A stretch of 64,000 bases of DNA from Granulicella rosea (lineage in GTDB: Bacteria; Acidobacteriota; Terriglobia; Terriglobales; Acidobacteriaceae): assembly GCF_900188085.1 (NCBI RefSeq), contig NZ_FZOU01000003.1, positions 62,001 to 126,000 of the forward strand, written 5' to 3'. Position numbers and translations under genes: made by a program. The notes under the pieces are model-generated. The model saw only the letters and a list, made by a program, of their open reading frames with translations. It did no database searches and had not been told where the DNA came from. This document shows, piece by piece, positions 18,374 through 26,120 of the stretch. Position 1 is the stretch's first letter. Each line of letters starts with the position of its first letter.

Positions 18374-19453
18374 ATGGCTGATGCGGAGCGTTGCACGGCG
18401 CGGCAGAGAGCGATTCTGACGGCCATTGTCGAGAGCTATATCGAGACCGGCGAACCGGTCGGCTCGGGCGCCATCGCGCGGCTGCAGGGATTGCAGCACG
18501 AAGGGCCGGGGATGAGTCCGGCGACGATTCGGAACGAGATGGCTGTGCTGTCGGACTACGGCCTGCTTGAACAGCCGCATACCTCGGCCGGCCGCATTCC
18601 CACGGCGCGGGCGTTTCGCATGTATGTGGAGCGGCTCGGCGTCAAAGTGGCGAACGGGCGTTCGCAGCGAGAGATGAACGCGCGTATCGATTCGCGCTTC
18701 CTCGACGTGAGCGGCACGCAAGCGGTGCTGGAGCGCACGTCGCATGTGCTGGCGACGCTTTCGAGCGGCGTCGGCGTGGCGATCGCCTCCGCGCCGGATG
18801 GCGACCTTCTGGAGCATGTGCATTTTTCGCGGCTGGCGGCGGCGCGTGTGCTGGCGGTGGTTGTGACGCGCGGCGGCATGGTGCGCGACCGGGTGCTGGC
18901 GCTCGACCGCGACCTGACGCTGGTGGAACTGGAGACGGCGGCAAACTTCCTGAACGAGAATTTTCGCGGTTGGAGCATGGAGCGGGTGCGTGCGGAGATT
19001 GCTCTGCGGGTCGAGCGGGAACGCAGCGAGTATCAGCGTATCTTGAACTCCGTGCAGCAGCTATGGACCAAAGCCGTGCCCGATCTGCCGTCGAGGGCGG
19101 TCTTCGTCGAGGGCGTGGCGAACCTGATCGGCAGCCACCCGATGGTGACGTCCGACGACCGGGAGCGGCTGCGCGAGATGCTCAGCGCGCTCGAAGCCAA
19201 GCAGCGACTGGTCGATCTGCTGAACGCGTATATCGATGCGCGGCAGGAGAGTGTGCGCGTGGTCTTCGACTTGGACGAGCACGCGCCGGAGATGGCCGGA
19301 CTGGTGCTGATTGCGGCGCCGGCGCGGATGGGCGGCGAGAGTCGCGGCATGGTCGGGGTGATTGGGCCGAAGCGGATGCAGTACGAACGGACGATGCATG
19401 CGGTGGGCTACATCGCGCAGGTCTTCGACCGGATGCTGGACGTAAGGGAATAA
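18374..19453 (+). CDS. hrcA: Heat-shock transcriptional repressor HrcA
   Basis: The 359-residue protein has the HrcA arrangement: a winged helix at 10-90 (RQRAILTAIVESYIETGEPVGS, then MSPATIRNEMAVLSDYGLLEQPHTSAGRIPT), a GAF-like middle and a C-terminal IGPKRMQYERTMHAVGYIAQ segment. HrcA represses chaperone operons by binding CIRCE and depends on GroE for activity. It is the first gene of hrcA-grpE-dnaJ, with GGGAGGGG before the ATG, and grpE starts 14 bases after its stop. No dnaK is present within the window. Only a weak CIRCE-like site is visible upstream. Confidence 0.95.
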   Translation: MADAERCTARQRAILTAIVESYIETGEPVGSGAIARLQGLQHEGPGMSPATIRNEMAVLSDYGLLEQPHTSAGRIPTARAFRMYVERLGVKVANGRSQREMNARIDSRFLDVSGTQAVLERTSHVLATLSSGVGVAIASAPDGDLLEHVHFSRLAAARVLAVVVTRGGMVRDRVLALDRDLTLVELETAANFLNENFRGWSMERVRAEIALRVERERSEYQRILNSVQQLWTKAVPDLPSRAVFVEGVANLIGSHPMVTSDDRERLREMLSALEAKQRLVDLLNAYIDARQESVRVVFDLDEHAPEMAGLVLIAAPARMGGESRGMVGVIGPKRMQYERTMHAVGYIAQVFDRMLDVRE

Positions 19454-19467
19454 GGACTGAGGCGGGA

Positions 19468-20100
19468 ATGGCTGAGTCGAAAACGTGGAACCGGGTCGCG
19501 CGTTGGGCCGGAATGGGCAACAATAGTAACGAGACAGTAACGGAAAGAAGCGAGGAAGAGATGGCGGAAGAGACGACCGGAGTGTACGAGCCGGAAGCAG
19601 TGGAGGCGGCAGTGGAAGAGACCCAGGTGAACCCGCTCGAGGCCGAGCTGGCGCAGTTGAAGACGGAGCGGGACCAGTTGTTCGACCGTCTGGCGCGGCT
19701 GCAGGCGGAGTTCGACAATGCACGCAAGCGCGCGGAGAAGGAGCGTCAGGATGCGCGGGAGTACGCGGTTGGCGGCGCGATCGAACCGTTCCTGGGCGTG
19801 ATGGACAACTTCCAGCTTGCGCTGAAGGCGCAGGGTTCGGCGGACCAGTTGCGTGCTGGCGTCGAACTGATTCTCAAGCAGATGGAAGGAGCGCTTGCAT
19901 CGCTGAACGTCGTCCCGGTCGAGACCGTCGGCGCGCAGTTCGACCCGCGCGTCCACGAGGCGCTGGGAAGTGTTGAGACTTTGGAGTTTCCCGATCATCA
20001 GGTATTGGAGGAGATTCGTCGCGGATACAAGCTGCGCGAGAAGCTGCTGCGTCCGGCGATGGTGAAGATTGCGTCGAATCCTTCGCAGGTTTCGGACTAG
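19468..20100 (+). CDS. grpE: Nucleotide exchange factor GrpE
   Basis: The 210-residue protein has an acidic N-terminal region, a long coiled coil (about 55-110: NPLEAELAQLKTERDQLFDRLARLQAEF and ARKRAEKERQ) and the C-terminal beta-wing with VVPVETVGAQFDPRVHEALG and GYKLREKLLRPAMVKIA. GrpE releases ADP from DnaK. The start at 19468 is preceded by GGCGGG. A second in-frame ATG at 19561, after GAGGAAGAG, would give a shorter protein lacking the poorly conserved N-terminus and is a real alternative. Confidence 0.95.
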   Translation: MAESKTWNRVARWAGMGNNSNETVTERSEEEMAEETTGVYEPEAVEAAVEETQVNPLEAELAQLKTERDQLFDRLARLQAEFDNARKRAEKERQDAREYAVGGAIEPFLGVMDNFQLALKAQGSADQLRAGVELILKQMEGALASLNVVPVETVGAQFDPRVHEALGSVETLEFPDHQVLEEIRRGYKLREKLLRPAMVKIASNPSQVSD

Positions 20101-20108
20101 GACGAGAG

Positions 20109-20130
20109 AGCAGATTCCCTTCGGGAATGA
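20109..20130. repeat. Dispersed palindromic repeat, family A copy 2
   Basis: GATTCCCTTCGGGAATGA in plus orientation begins eight bases after the grpE stop and inside the hrcA-grpE-dnaJ operon. The hairpin could lower expression of dnaJ relative to the upstream genes or stabilise the upstream mRNA. Confidence 0.75.
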
Positions 20131-20169
20131 AAACAAGAAAAGCGACACCGCTAGAGAGAATTTGAAGAG

Positions 20170-21318
20170 ATGAGTGCGACGGCCAACGTGAAGATCGACT
20201 ACTACGAGCTATTGATGGTTTCGAAGACCGCGAGCGATCAGGAGTTGAAGACTGCCTATCGCAAGCTCGCGATGCAGTACCATCCCGACCGCAACCCGGA
20301 CAATCCGGAGGCGGAGGAGAAGTTCAAGGCCTGCAGCGAGGCCTACCAGGTGCTTTCGGACCCGGAAAAGCGCGCGGCATACGACCGTTACGGTCATGCG
20401 GCGTTCAATGGGTCGAGTTCGGGCGGCGGAAATCCGTTCCAGGGCGGCGGCTTCGGCGGCAACGCCCAGGATCTGGGCGACATCTTCGGCGATCTCTTTG
20501 GCGAGATGTTCAACATGGGCGGGCAGCGGCAGGGCTCGCGCGTGCAGCGTGGGCGCGACCTGCGTTACGACCTGACGATCGAGTTCGAGGAAGCGGTCTT
20601 CGGCAAGGAGCGCGAGATCAACATCCGCCGGGCCGAAACCTGCACCGACTGCCGCGGAACGGGCGCGGCCAAGGGCAAGCAGCCGACCACCTGCCCGCAG
20701 TGCAAGGGCGCGGGGCAGATGCGTTTCCAGCAGGGCTTCTTCTCGGTCGCGCGCACCTGCACGCAGTGCAACGGGACGGGCACGATCATCACCGATCCGT
20801 GCAAGACCTGCTCGGGGCAGACGACGGTGCAGAAGGAGCACAGCATCCTGGTCAAGATTCCCGGCGGCGTGGAGCAGGATACGCGCATCCGCTATCAGGG
20901 CGAGGGCGAATCGGGCAAGTTTGGCGGACCGGCGGGCGATCTGTACGTCGTGTTGAACGTAAAGCCGCACTCGTTCTTCGAGCGCGATGGCGACGATCTG
21001 CACTGCGTGATGCCGATCTCATTCCCGCAGGCGACGCTCGGCACCGAGGTAAAGATCGAGACGCTGCACGGGCCGGAGACGATCAAGGTGCCCGAAGGCA
21101 CGCAGAGCGGACGCGAGTTCAAGCTGCGCGGCAAGGGCGTTCCGCACCTGAACGAGCATGGCAAGGGTGACCTGATCGTCGAGATCCGGGTGGCGACGCC
21201 GACCAAGCTGACCAAGACGCAGCGCGATCTGATGAAGCAGCTTGAGGAGACGATGACGGTCGAGAACGAGCCGCAGTCGCGCAGCATCTTCTCGAAGGTC
21301 AAGGACATGTTCAGCTAG
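20170..21318 (+). CDS. dnaJ: Chaperone DnaJ (Hsp40)
   Basis: The 382-residue type I DnaJ has a J domain (about 9-75) with the HPD motif at 38-40, which stimulates DnaK ATP hydrolysis. A Gly/Phe-rich linker (GSSSGGGNPFQGGGFGG) follows, then a zinc-binding domain with CTDCRGTG, CPQCKGAG, CTQCNGTG and CKTCSGQT, and two beta-barrel client-binding domains. In the fourth zinc motif the terminal Gly is replaced by Thr, although all eight Cys are kept. It is the third gene of the heat-shock operon. Confidence 0.96.
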   Translation: MSATANVKIDYYELLMVSKTASDQELKTAYRKLAMQYHPDRNPDNPEAEEKFKACSEAYQVLSDPEKRAAYDRYGHAAFNGSSSGGGNPFQGGGFGGNAQDLGDIFGDLFGEMFNMGGQRQGSRVQRGRDLRYDLTIEFEEAVFGKEREINIRRAETCTDCRGTGAAKGKQPTTCPQCKGAGQMRFQQGFFSVARTCTQCNGTGTIITDPCKTCSGQTTVQKEHSILVKIPGGVEQDTRIRYQGEGESGKFGGPAGDLYVVLNVKPHSFFERDGDDLHCVMPISFPQATLGTEVKIETLHGPETIKVPEGTQSGREFKLRGKGVPHLNEHGKGDLIVEIRVATPTKLTKTQRDLMKQLEETMTVENEPQSRSIFSKVKDMFS

Positions 21319-21331
21319 AGGTTTTTTCGGG

Positions 21332-21364
21332 AGCTGTAAGCTCAAGGCTGTTCAGCTTACAGCT
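21332..21364. other. Hairpin between convergent dnaJ and rsmE
   Basis: AGCTGTAAGCT and AGCTTACAGCT form a perfect 11-base stem around an 11-base loop in the 58-base gap between two convergent stops. No T-tract follows in either direction, but the position suggests a transcript-end structure. Confidence 0.5.
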
Positions 21365-21376
21365 TCCGATCATGCC

Positions 21377-22135
21377 CTAAGCAAAGTGAGTTCCCGCGAT
21401 GGCGATGGCTGCGATGGCCGCGGTTTCGGCGCGCAGGATGCGTGGCCCGAGCGTGACGTGCTGCCACTTGTGCTCGGCGAAGAGGGCCATCTCTTCGGGC
21501 GTCCAGCCTCCTTCGGGGCCGATGGCGAGGGCGATGGAGTCGTCTGTTGGAACCCACGTCTCGGACTCCTGGCCTGGATCGCGCAGCGACTTGGCGCGGT
21601 CGAGCGCGTAGGTGATGGTGGTCTCCTGCTCGGTCTCGCTCAACAGGATGCGGGTGGGGCTGGACTCCTGGGTGAGCGCGAGCTTCAGGGCAAGCGGGTC
21701 GGCGATGGCGGGGACGTCGGTCCGGCGGGACTGCTGCGCGGCCTCGTGCGCGATCTTTCGCCAGCGTTCCACCCGTTTTACGGCGGCCTGTGCGAGGTGC
21801 TTTTCCGTGCGGCGCGCGAGAATCGGCGTGATGCGGCCGACGCCCAGTTCGGTGGACTTTTCGATCGCCCACTCGAAGTGGTCGAACTTGAAGACGGCGA
21901 GGTAGAGGTGCAGAGGCAGCGCGGCTTCGGCCTCGAGCTCCTCGTGCAACGCGAACTCGACTGCCTCGGGTGAGACGGAGACGATCTCGGCCCGGTGCAG
22001 GAATCCGCCCGCGACGACGTCGAAGATCTGCCCTGTCTGGGCGCGGAGTACGCGTGCGAGGTGGTTGGCCTGCTCGCCGGTGAGGGTGGCGGTGGTGGGG
22101 CTCCAGTTGTCGGCGATCCAGCGGCGTCTTGTCAT
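21377..22135 (-). CDS. rsmE: 16S rRNA m3U1498 methyltransferase RsmE
   Basis: The 252-residue SPOUT-family protein has an N-terminal PUA-like domain (HLARVLRAQTGQIFDVVAG) and a C-terminal knot with the diagnostic LAIGPEGGWTPEE and LGPRILRAETAAIAAI. RsmE methylates N3 of U1498 in 16S rRNA using SAM. A stretch of about 25 residues before the GPEGG motif (TYALDRAKSLRDPGQESETW) looks longer than usual. The start overlaps the upstream gene's stop by four bases (ATGA). Confidence 0.95.
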   Translation of the reverse strand: MTRRRWIADNWSPTTATLTGEQANHLARVLRAQTGQIFDVVAGGFLHRAEIVSVSPEAVEFALHEELEAEAALPLHLYLAVFKFDHFEWAIEKSTELGVGRITPILARRTEKHLAQAAVKRVERWRKIAHEAAQQSRRTDVPAIADPLALKLALTQESSPTRILLSETEQETTITYALDRAKSLRDPGQESETWVPTDDSIALAIGPEGGWTPEEMALFAEHKWQHVTLGPRILRAETAAIAAIAIAGTHFA

Positions 22136-22740
22136 TTTTGGGGTGCGGCCTTTGGGGTTGCGTCGTTTTTCGTAGCGTCAGGGGGGATGTCGTAGAAGAA
22201 CGGCGGCTGGTGGTAGAAGTCGATCCGCACGGTGGCGGACTTGCGCGTGTCCCAGACGGCCTGAGAGATAGGGAAGGGCAGCAGGATCATGCCTTCGGCG
22301 TTGTGGCCGGGTTCGATGGTGAGCTCGCGCTCGAGCGCCGGGGTGATGAGCGGCTTGAGCGCGGGAAAGGTGAGCTGGACGGCTGCGATCTCTTTCTTGT
22401 CGAGACCCTTCGCGGTGATCTCGGAGCCGTCCTGTTCGACGATCGTGGCGTGGAAGCTGTCGAGGAAGATCGGCATGTGCAGGTTGTCGCTCACGCGGGC
22501 GCGCGTGAGCACATAGAGCATCGACTGCGTGTGGTCCACGCCGAGGACGGCGACGTTCGAGTCGGACTTGAACTCGGTCTTCGTCGCCAGGATGTCGGTG
22601 TGAAGGTGCTCCGCTTTGATGGAGGTGGCGGCGAAGAAGTGACGCGCGATGACCAGCGCGCCGACGATGGCGGCCAGCGCGAGGATCAGCGGGCCGGCGT
22701 AGCTGCGGCGCTCGGATTGGGCGAAGGCGAGATCGGCCAT
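22132..22740 (-). CDS. Single-span membrane protein of unknown function
   Basis: The protein has 202 residues. One N-terminal transmembrane helix (AGPLILALAAIVGALVIARHFFA) is followed by a predicted periplasmic domain with beta-strand character. No family is recognised. ATG 22740 gives the usual short cytoplasmic lead. A GTG seven codons upstream is an alternative. Its stop overlaps the rsmE start, so the two are translationally coupled. Confidence 0.75.
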   Translation of the reverse strand: MADLAFAQSERRSYAGPLILALAAIVGALVIARHFFAATSIKAEHLHTDILATKTEFKSDSNVAVLGVDHTQSMLYVLTRARVSDNLHMPIFLDSFHATIVEQDGSEITAKGLDKKEIAAVQLTFPALKPLITPALERELTIEPGHNAEGMILLPFPISQAVWDTRKSATVRIDFYHQPPFFYDIPPDATKNDATPKAAPQK

Positions 22741-22771
22741 GTGGGTAGGATAAACGGTCACGCGTTTTCGT

Positions 22772-23137
22772 TCAGCGCGCGCGCTTTGCGGCCCTCTTCG
22801 CAGGCTTAGACTTCGTCTTGCCGTTCAACTGGATGCGGCGATTCCATGCGGTGTGGAGAGCGCCGGCGAGCTGGTCTTCGTTTGCCTGGGCCAGCCGGAT
22901 ATGGGTCGCGCCCATGCGTCCCCAGCCGCCATGAACGGGCAGGAAGAGCTTCGGCTGGTCGGCGAGAAACGCCGCCTGCTGTTCGGGCGAGAGCATCAGG
23001 TTGCCGTAACCCTGCGCCTGCATGGCGAGCGTGGCGAAGATTCTGCCGCCGACCCGAAAGTCGGGCGAACCCATGTGCGAACTCTCCTCCACGCCTTCGA
23101 GGCTGAGCGCAATGCGGCGAAAGTCGGCGACGTTCAT
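22772..23137 (-). CDS. MmcQ/YjbR-family protein
   Basis: The 121-residue protein matches this small double-wing fold family: MNVADFRRIALSLEGVEESSHMGSPDFRVGGRIFATLA, then LMLSPEQQAAFL and VHGGWGRMGATHIRLA. The biochemical role of the family is not firmly known. DNA binding has been proposed from structure. A lysine/arginine tail (KTKSKPAKRAAKRAR) is an extra feature that would favour nucleic-acid binding. It lies 31 bases upstream of the membrane-protein gene on the minus strand. Confidence 0.88.
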   Translation of the reverse strand: MNVADFRRIALSLEGVEESSHMGSPDFRVGGRIFATLAMQAQGYGNLMLSPEQQAAFLADQPKLFLPVHGGWGRMGATHIRLAQANEDQLAGALHTAWNRRIQLNGKTKSKPAKRAAKRAR

Positions 23138-23148
23138 GCTGGGTATTT

Positions 23149-24213
23149 TTACTTGCGTACGGCGTATTCGTCCAGCAGCACGGTGATGAGCGCGGCGGTG
23201 GGTACGGCTACGAGCGCGCCGACGATGCCGGCCAGCGCGGTGCCGATGAGCAGCGAGACCAGCACGGTCAGACCCATCAGGTTGACCGACGAGCGCATGA
23301 TTCGCGGCGTCAGCACCGCGTTTTCGAGGTTCACATAGATGCCGTAGAAGATCAGCACGCCGGCCATCTTGGTCCAGCTATCGAGCGCCGCGACGCCCGC
23401 CGCGAGAATAATCGTAATCACGCCGCCGGCGATGGGGATGATGTTCAGCAGACCCATCAGCGCGCCCAGCAGGATGAAGTAGCGTACATGCAGCAGGCCG
23501 AAGACGGTCAGGCTGCAGACGCCGAGCGTCAGCATGAGCAGACCCTGGCCGATCAGCCACTTGCTCATCTTTACCTCGGCCTTCTTCAGCGTCAGGTCCA
23601 GCCGGATGCGGCTTTCGCGACCGAAGAGCGAGAGAAAGAAAGCATAGGCGTGCTCGCCTTCGAGCATGAAGTAGATACAGAGGAAGGCGCAGGTGAGGAT
23701 GTCGAAGACGTGCGAGAGCCAGTTGGGCAGCGATGAAAAGACGTACGAGCCGACCGCGGCGGCGGCGTTTTCGGCCTTGGCGGCGATGGTGTCGACGCCG
23801 ATCTGGTTCGCGATGGGCAGCTTCTTCAGCTTGCCGACGGCGGTGGGGATGCGCTTCGGCAGCTCGGTCATGAACTCGTGCAGATCGCGCATGACCGGCG
23901 GCAGACCGATGGTGAAGAAGAGCGTCAGGGCGGCGAGCACGCCGACGATCAGGATGACGATGGCGGCCGCGCGCGGAAGCTGCCGGCGGCCGAAGTGCAG
24001 ATGCCGGATCTTGTCCACGATGGGCATCAGCACGACGGCAAAGAGCGCGCTGACGTAGAGCATCTCCAGCTCTTTGGTCAGATGCCAGGCGAGAAAGAGC
24101 AGCAGGATGACGGTAAAGAAGAAGACGATGTTGGCCCGCGTGGCCTGCTCCCTGACCTTGAGGTCGGTTTCGGGGCTCCGGGTTGCGTTTTCGGCTTCGT
24201 TCGGCGTGGTCAA
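23149..24213 (-). CDS. AI-2E family transporter (YdiK/TqsA type)
   Basis: The 354-residue membrane protein has about seven to eight hydrophobic segments and family landmarks: IVFFFTVILLLFLAWHL, PNWLSHVFDILTCAFLCIYFMLEG, then LLGALMGLLNIIPIAGGVITIILA and NAVLTPRIMRSSVNLMGLTVLVSLLIGTALAGIVGALVAVP. Members export small molecules, in some cases autoinducer-2 or Na+. Substrate is unknown here. The start is a TTG at 24213 with CAGGAG seven bases upstream. The longer open frame to 24450 overlaps aroK in another frame and was rejected. Confidence 0.88.
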   Translation of the reverse strand: MTTPNEAENATRSPETDLKVREQATRANIVFFFTVILLLFLAWHLTKELEMLYVSALFAVVLMPIVDKIRHLHFGRRQLPRAAAIVILIVGVLAALTLFFTIGLPPVMRDLHEFMTELPKRIPTAVGKLKKLPIANQIGVDTIAAKAENAAAAVGSYVFSSLPNWLSHVFDILTCAFLCIYFMLEGEHAYAFFLSLFGRESRIRLDLTLKKAEVKMSKWLIGQGLLMLTLGVCSLTVFGLLHVRYFILLGALMGLLNIIPIAGGVITIILAAGVAALDSWTKMAGVLIFYGIYVNLENAVLTPRIMRSSVNLMGLTVLVSLLIGTALAGIVGALVAVPTAALITVLLDEYAVRK

Positions 24214-24272
24214 GTCGTTCTCCTGCAAGGGGCTTTCTCCGTTGGATGCAGAAAAATCCGCCGCGCCAAAGA

Positions 24273-24854
24273 CTATTTGCGAGTCTGCAATGAGTGTACG
24301 AGGAGGTCGACCGTCTCGCGCGGGGAAAGCGCGGCGGTGTCGACGATGAGTCGCGCGAGCCGCCGGTAGTGCGGCTGACGCTGGTGGAAGCGCGCCTCGG
24401 CGATGGCGGGGTCGGCCAGCACGGGGCGCGCGATGGCCTGCAGGACGCATCGGTCGAAGAGGACGGGGAACGGCGCGTCGAGGAAGATGGTGTGAGTGCC
24501 GGGCGTCTGCTCGATCAGCAGGCGGTTGGTCAACTGCTCCGGAGCGCCGCCGCCAAGGGACAGGACGACGTTCCTGCGGCCGAGCGCGTTGGCGAGTGCG
24601 GAGGACTCCAGCAGCCGGAAGTGCGGCTCGCCGTGATTGGCGAAGAGATCGCGGACGGAGGAGCCGGAGCGCGCCTCGATGTGCGCGTCGAGATCGAGAA
24701 ACTCCCAGCCCAGCCGCTCGGCCAGCAAGGCGCCGACGGTCGATTTGCCCGAGCCCATGAAGCCCGTGAGGACGATGCGACGGATGGTGGGCGGGATGGC
24801 GGGGTTCGTCTGGAGTTCGGGCTGGGTCTGGATGTCGGTTTGCGTGGCGGTCAT
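24273..24854 (-). CDS. aroK: Shikimate kinase
   Basis: The 193-residue protein has Walker A GFMGSGKST (31-39), FLDLDAHIEARSG with the shikimate-binding Asp, FRLLESSAL, and the LSLGGGAP loop. It phosphorylates shikimate with ATP in aromatic amino acid synthesis. The first 25 residues (Thr/Gln/Pro-rich) are an unconserved extension. The gene heads a minus-strand run with the AI-2E transporter, a YjbR protein and rsmE. Upstream on the same strand lie a small aromatic-rich frame (24962-25063) and a terminator (24899-24933), suggesting attenuation control. Confidence 0.93.
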   Translation of the reverse strand: MTATQTDIQTQPELQTNPAIPPTIRRIVLTGFMGSGKSTVGALLAERLGWEFLDLDAHIEARSGSSVRDLFANHGEPHFRLLESSALANALGRRNVVLSLGGGAPEQLTNRLLIEQTPGTHTIFLDAPFPVLFDRCVLQAIARPVLADPAIAEARFHQRQPHYRRLARLIVDTAALSPRETVDLLVHSLQTRK

Positions 24855-24898
24855 GTTGCGTCTCCGTTCAAGGTTACAACGCGGTTCTGGATTCGGCG

Positions 24899-24933
24899 CA
24901 AAGCAAAAGCCGCGACCTTGTGGGTCGCGGCTC
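24899..24933 (-). terminator. Intrinsic terminator between leader frame and aroK
   Basis: On the minus strand AGCCGCGACC and GGTCGCGGCT form a perfect ten-base stem with a five-base loop, followed by TTTTGCTTT. It lies 45 bases before the aroK ATG and 29 bases after the stop of the small leader frame. Its 5' arm GAGCCGCG is also complementary to CGCGGCTC in the leader frame, so an alternative fold is possible. Confidence 0.75.
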
Positions 24934-24961
24934 GGGTGGATGGGGTGAATGTTCTCGTGGA

Positions 24962-25063
24962 TCAGGAGACAGACACATTTCCAGCCGGAGCCGCGCTCCG
25001 CCAGTAGCTAAAGCAGCTAAAGGAGGCGTCGGCGAGGTGGAGACGTGCGTTCATTCTGTCCAT
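24962..25063 (-). CDS. Candidate aromatic leader peptide of aroK
   Basis: This 33-codon frame (30 codons if ATG 25054 is used) ends 107 bases before aroK. Residues 15-21 read FSCFSYW, giving four aromatic residues in seven: two Phe, Tyr and Trp. The codons just after Trp contain GGAGC-GCG-GCTCC, which can fold on itself, and CGCGGCTC, which can pair with the terminator's 5' arm. This is the classical layout of ribosome-mediated attenuation. No good ribosome-binding site is seen. TTGCAA and TGTACT upstream could be a promoter giving a nearly leaderless mRNA. Function is inferred only. Confidence 0.45.
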   Translation of the reverse strand: MDRMNARLHLADASFSCFSYWRSAAPAGNVSVS

Positions 25064-25133
25064 GAGAGTACATCGGCGGGTGCAAGGGTTGCAAATGGTT
25101 TTCGATCTAGAATGAGTGCGGAGTGATTTTGCC

Positions 25134-25442
25134 ATGGGTCTGAGCGACGAGACGTTTGAGGTGATGTGTCCGGATTGCGGGGGGATGCTGACGATCGACC
25201 CGGTGACGCGGTCAATCGTGGCGCACAAGTCCGCGCCGAAGAAGAAGATGTTCGAGGACTTCGGCGAGGCCGCGAAGGCGCTGCGCGAGGCCGACCAGCG
25301 GCGCGACTCGCTGTTTGCCCAGAGTGTGAACGCGCAGAAGAACTCGCAGGAGCTGCTGTCGAAGAAGTTCGCCGATGCGGTGAAGAAGGCGAAAGAGACG
25401 CCGATGACGGGCAAGCCGCTCAGGGATTTCGACCTGGATTAG
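25134..25442 (+). CDS. Small protein with zinc-ribbon-like start
   Basis: The 102-residue protein begins with EVMCPDCGGMLTIDP, a single CxxC knuckle, followed by a charged helical region (FEDFGEAAKALREADQRRDSLFAQ) rich in Lys and Glu that could form a coiled coil. No second CxxC is present, so metal binding would need dimerisation. No named family is recognised. It is divergent from the aroK leader region, with 70 bases between. Confidence 0.7.
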   Translation: MGLSDETFEVMCPDCGGMLTIDPVTRSIVAHKSAPKKKMFEDFGEAAKALREADQRRDSLFAQSVNAQKNSQELLSKKFADAVKKAKETPMTGKPLRDFDLD

Positions 25443-25467
25443 GGTTGTGTCGTCTTCAGGAGTTCGT

Positions 25468-25680
25468 ATGACAGCGCTTTTCCGATCCTTCATCGCGGTC
25501 TGCGCGGCTTTTGTCGCGACGGTGATCTGCATCGTCGAGCGGCATTTTTACGTGACGATCTCGCGGCCTTCGACGTGGGTCAATCCGTTTCAGCACAAGT
25601 GCGGCCTGCTGGCCGTAATGTGTCTGACGTGGATGACATTGGAACTGATTGGGCTTGGCCTGAAGGTGGAGGCACGATGA
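25468..25680 (+). CDS. Small membrane protein
   Basis: The 70-residue protein starts at an ATG with CAGGAG seven bases upstream. Hydrophobic segments SFIAVCAAFVATVICIV and GLLAVMCLTWMTLELIGLGL suggest two transmembrane helices. No family is recognised. The stop overlaps the start of the following membrane-protein gene by four bases (ATGA), implying coupled translation and perhaps a complex. Confidence 0.6.
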   Translation: MTALFRSFIAVCAAFVATVICIVERHFYVTISRPSTWVNPFQHKCGLLAVMCLTWMTLELIGLGLKVEAR

Positions 25681-26015
25681 GAAAGCTGCATCCCATCTTC
25701 GCGGCCGCTGGAGCAGCGTTTCTCTGCCCGCCTGGAGCAATCTTTCTTTTCATCTGGGCGGAAAATTCCGTGCCGATTTGGTTACGCTGTCTGATCAGTC
25801 CTGGGTACTACCCTGGGCTATGGTTTCCGGGCCATCCCAACCATTGGGATTTCCTGTACGTTCCGCCCGTCGCGCTCGCGATTGATATGGTGTATTGCGG
25901 GGTGCTCCTATACCTCGTACTGCGACAGGTCCTGCGCGTACCTAGACGGTGGGATCGTACGAGGACGGCGAAGGCCAGGTTAAGCAGTCATGATGCCTTT
26001 TGGACCCAATACTGA
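25677..26015 (+). CDS. Small membrane protein of unknown function
   Basis: The protein has 112 residues with two or three hydrophobic segments (FAAAGAAFLCPPGAIFLFIW and VPPVALAIDMVYCGVLLYLVL) and a basic C-terminus (RQVLRVPRRWDRTRT). No family is recognised. The start overlaps the preceding small membrane-protein gene. Downstream, a short direct repeat GAATTGGTAT occurs twice (about 26013-26040) before the rhomboid gene. Confidence 0.6.
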   Translation: MRKLHPIFAAAGAAFLCPPGAIFLFIWAENSVPIWLRCLISPGYYPGLWFPGHPNHWDFLYVPPVALAIDMVYCGVLLYLVLRQVLRVPRRWDRTRTAKARLSSHDAFWTQY

Positions 26016-26120
26016 ATTGGTATCCAATACCGAATTGGTATGTAGACCGGCAGTCGAGGAAAGCCGACAGCTCAACGCGTAAGTCTACGTCGACGAAAGT
26101 TTTAAGGTTCAGGTGGCGCT

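Noticed and set aside
23149-24450. Longer AI-2E transporter beginning at 24450
   Set aside because: The extra 79 codons are Arg/Ala-rich, lie over aroK in another frame and lack homology-like features. A TTG at 24213 with a good ribosome-binding site fits better.
24962-25414. A 150-codon minus-strand frame covering the 25134 gene
   Set aside because: Most of it is antisense to the zinc-ribbon-like gene. Only the last 33 codons, outside that gene and next to the aroK terminator, look meaningful and were kept as the leader candidate.
26013-26040. Direct repeat GAATTGGTAT twice before the rhomboid gene
   Set aside because: Only two copies ten bases long with no flanking structure. It may be a local duplication. 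No function can be argued.
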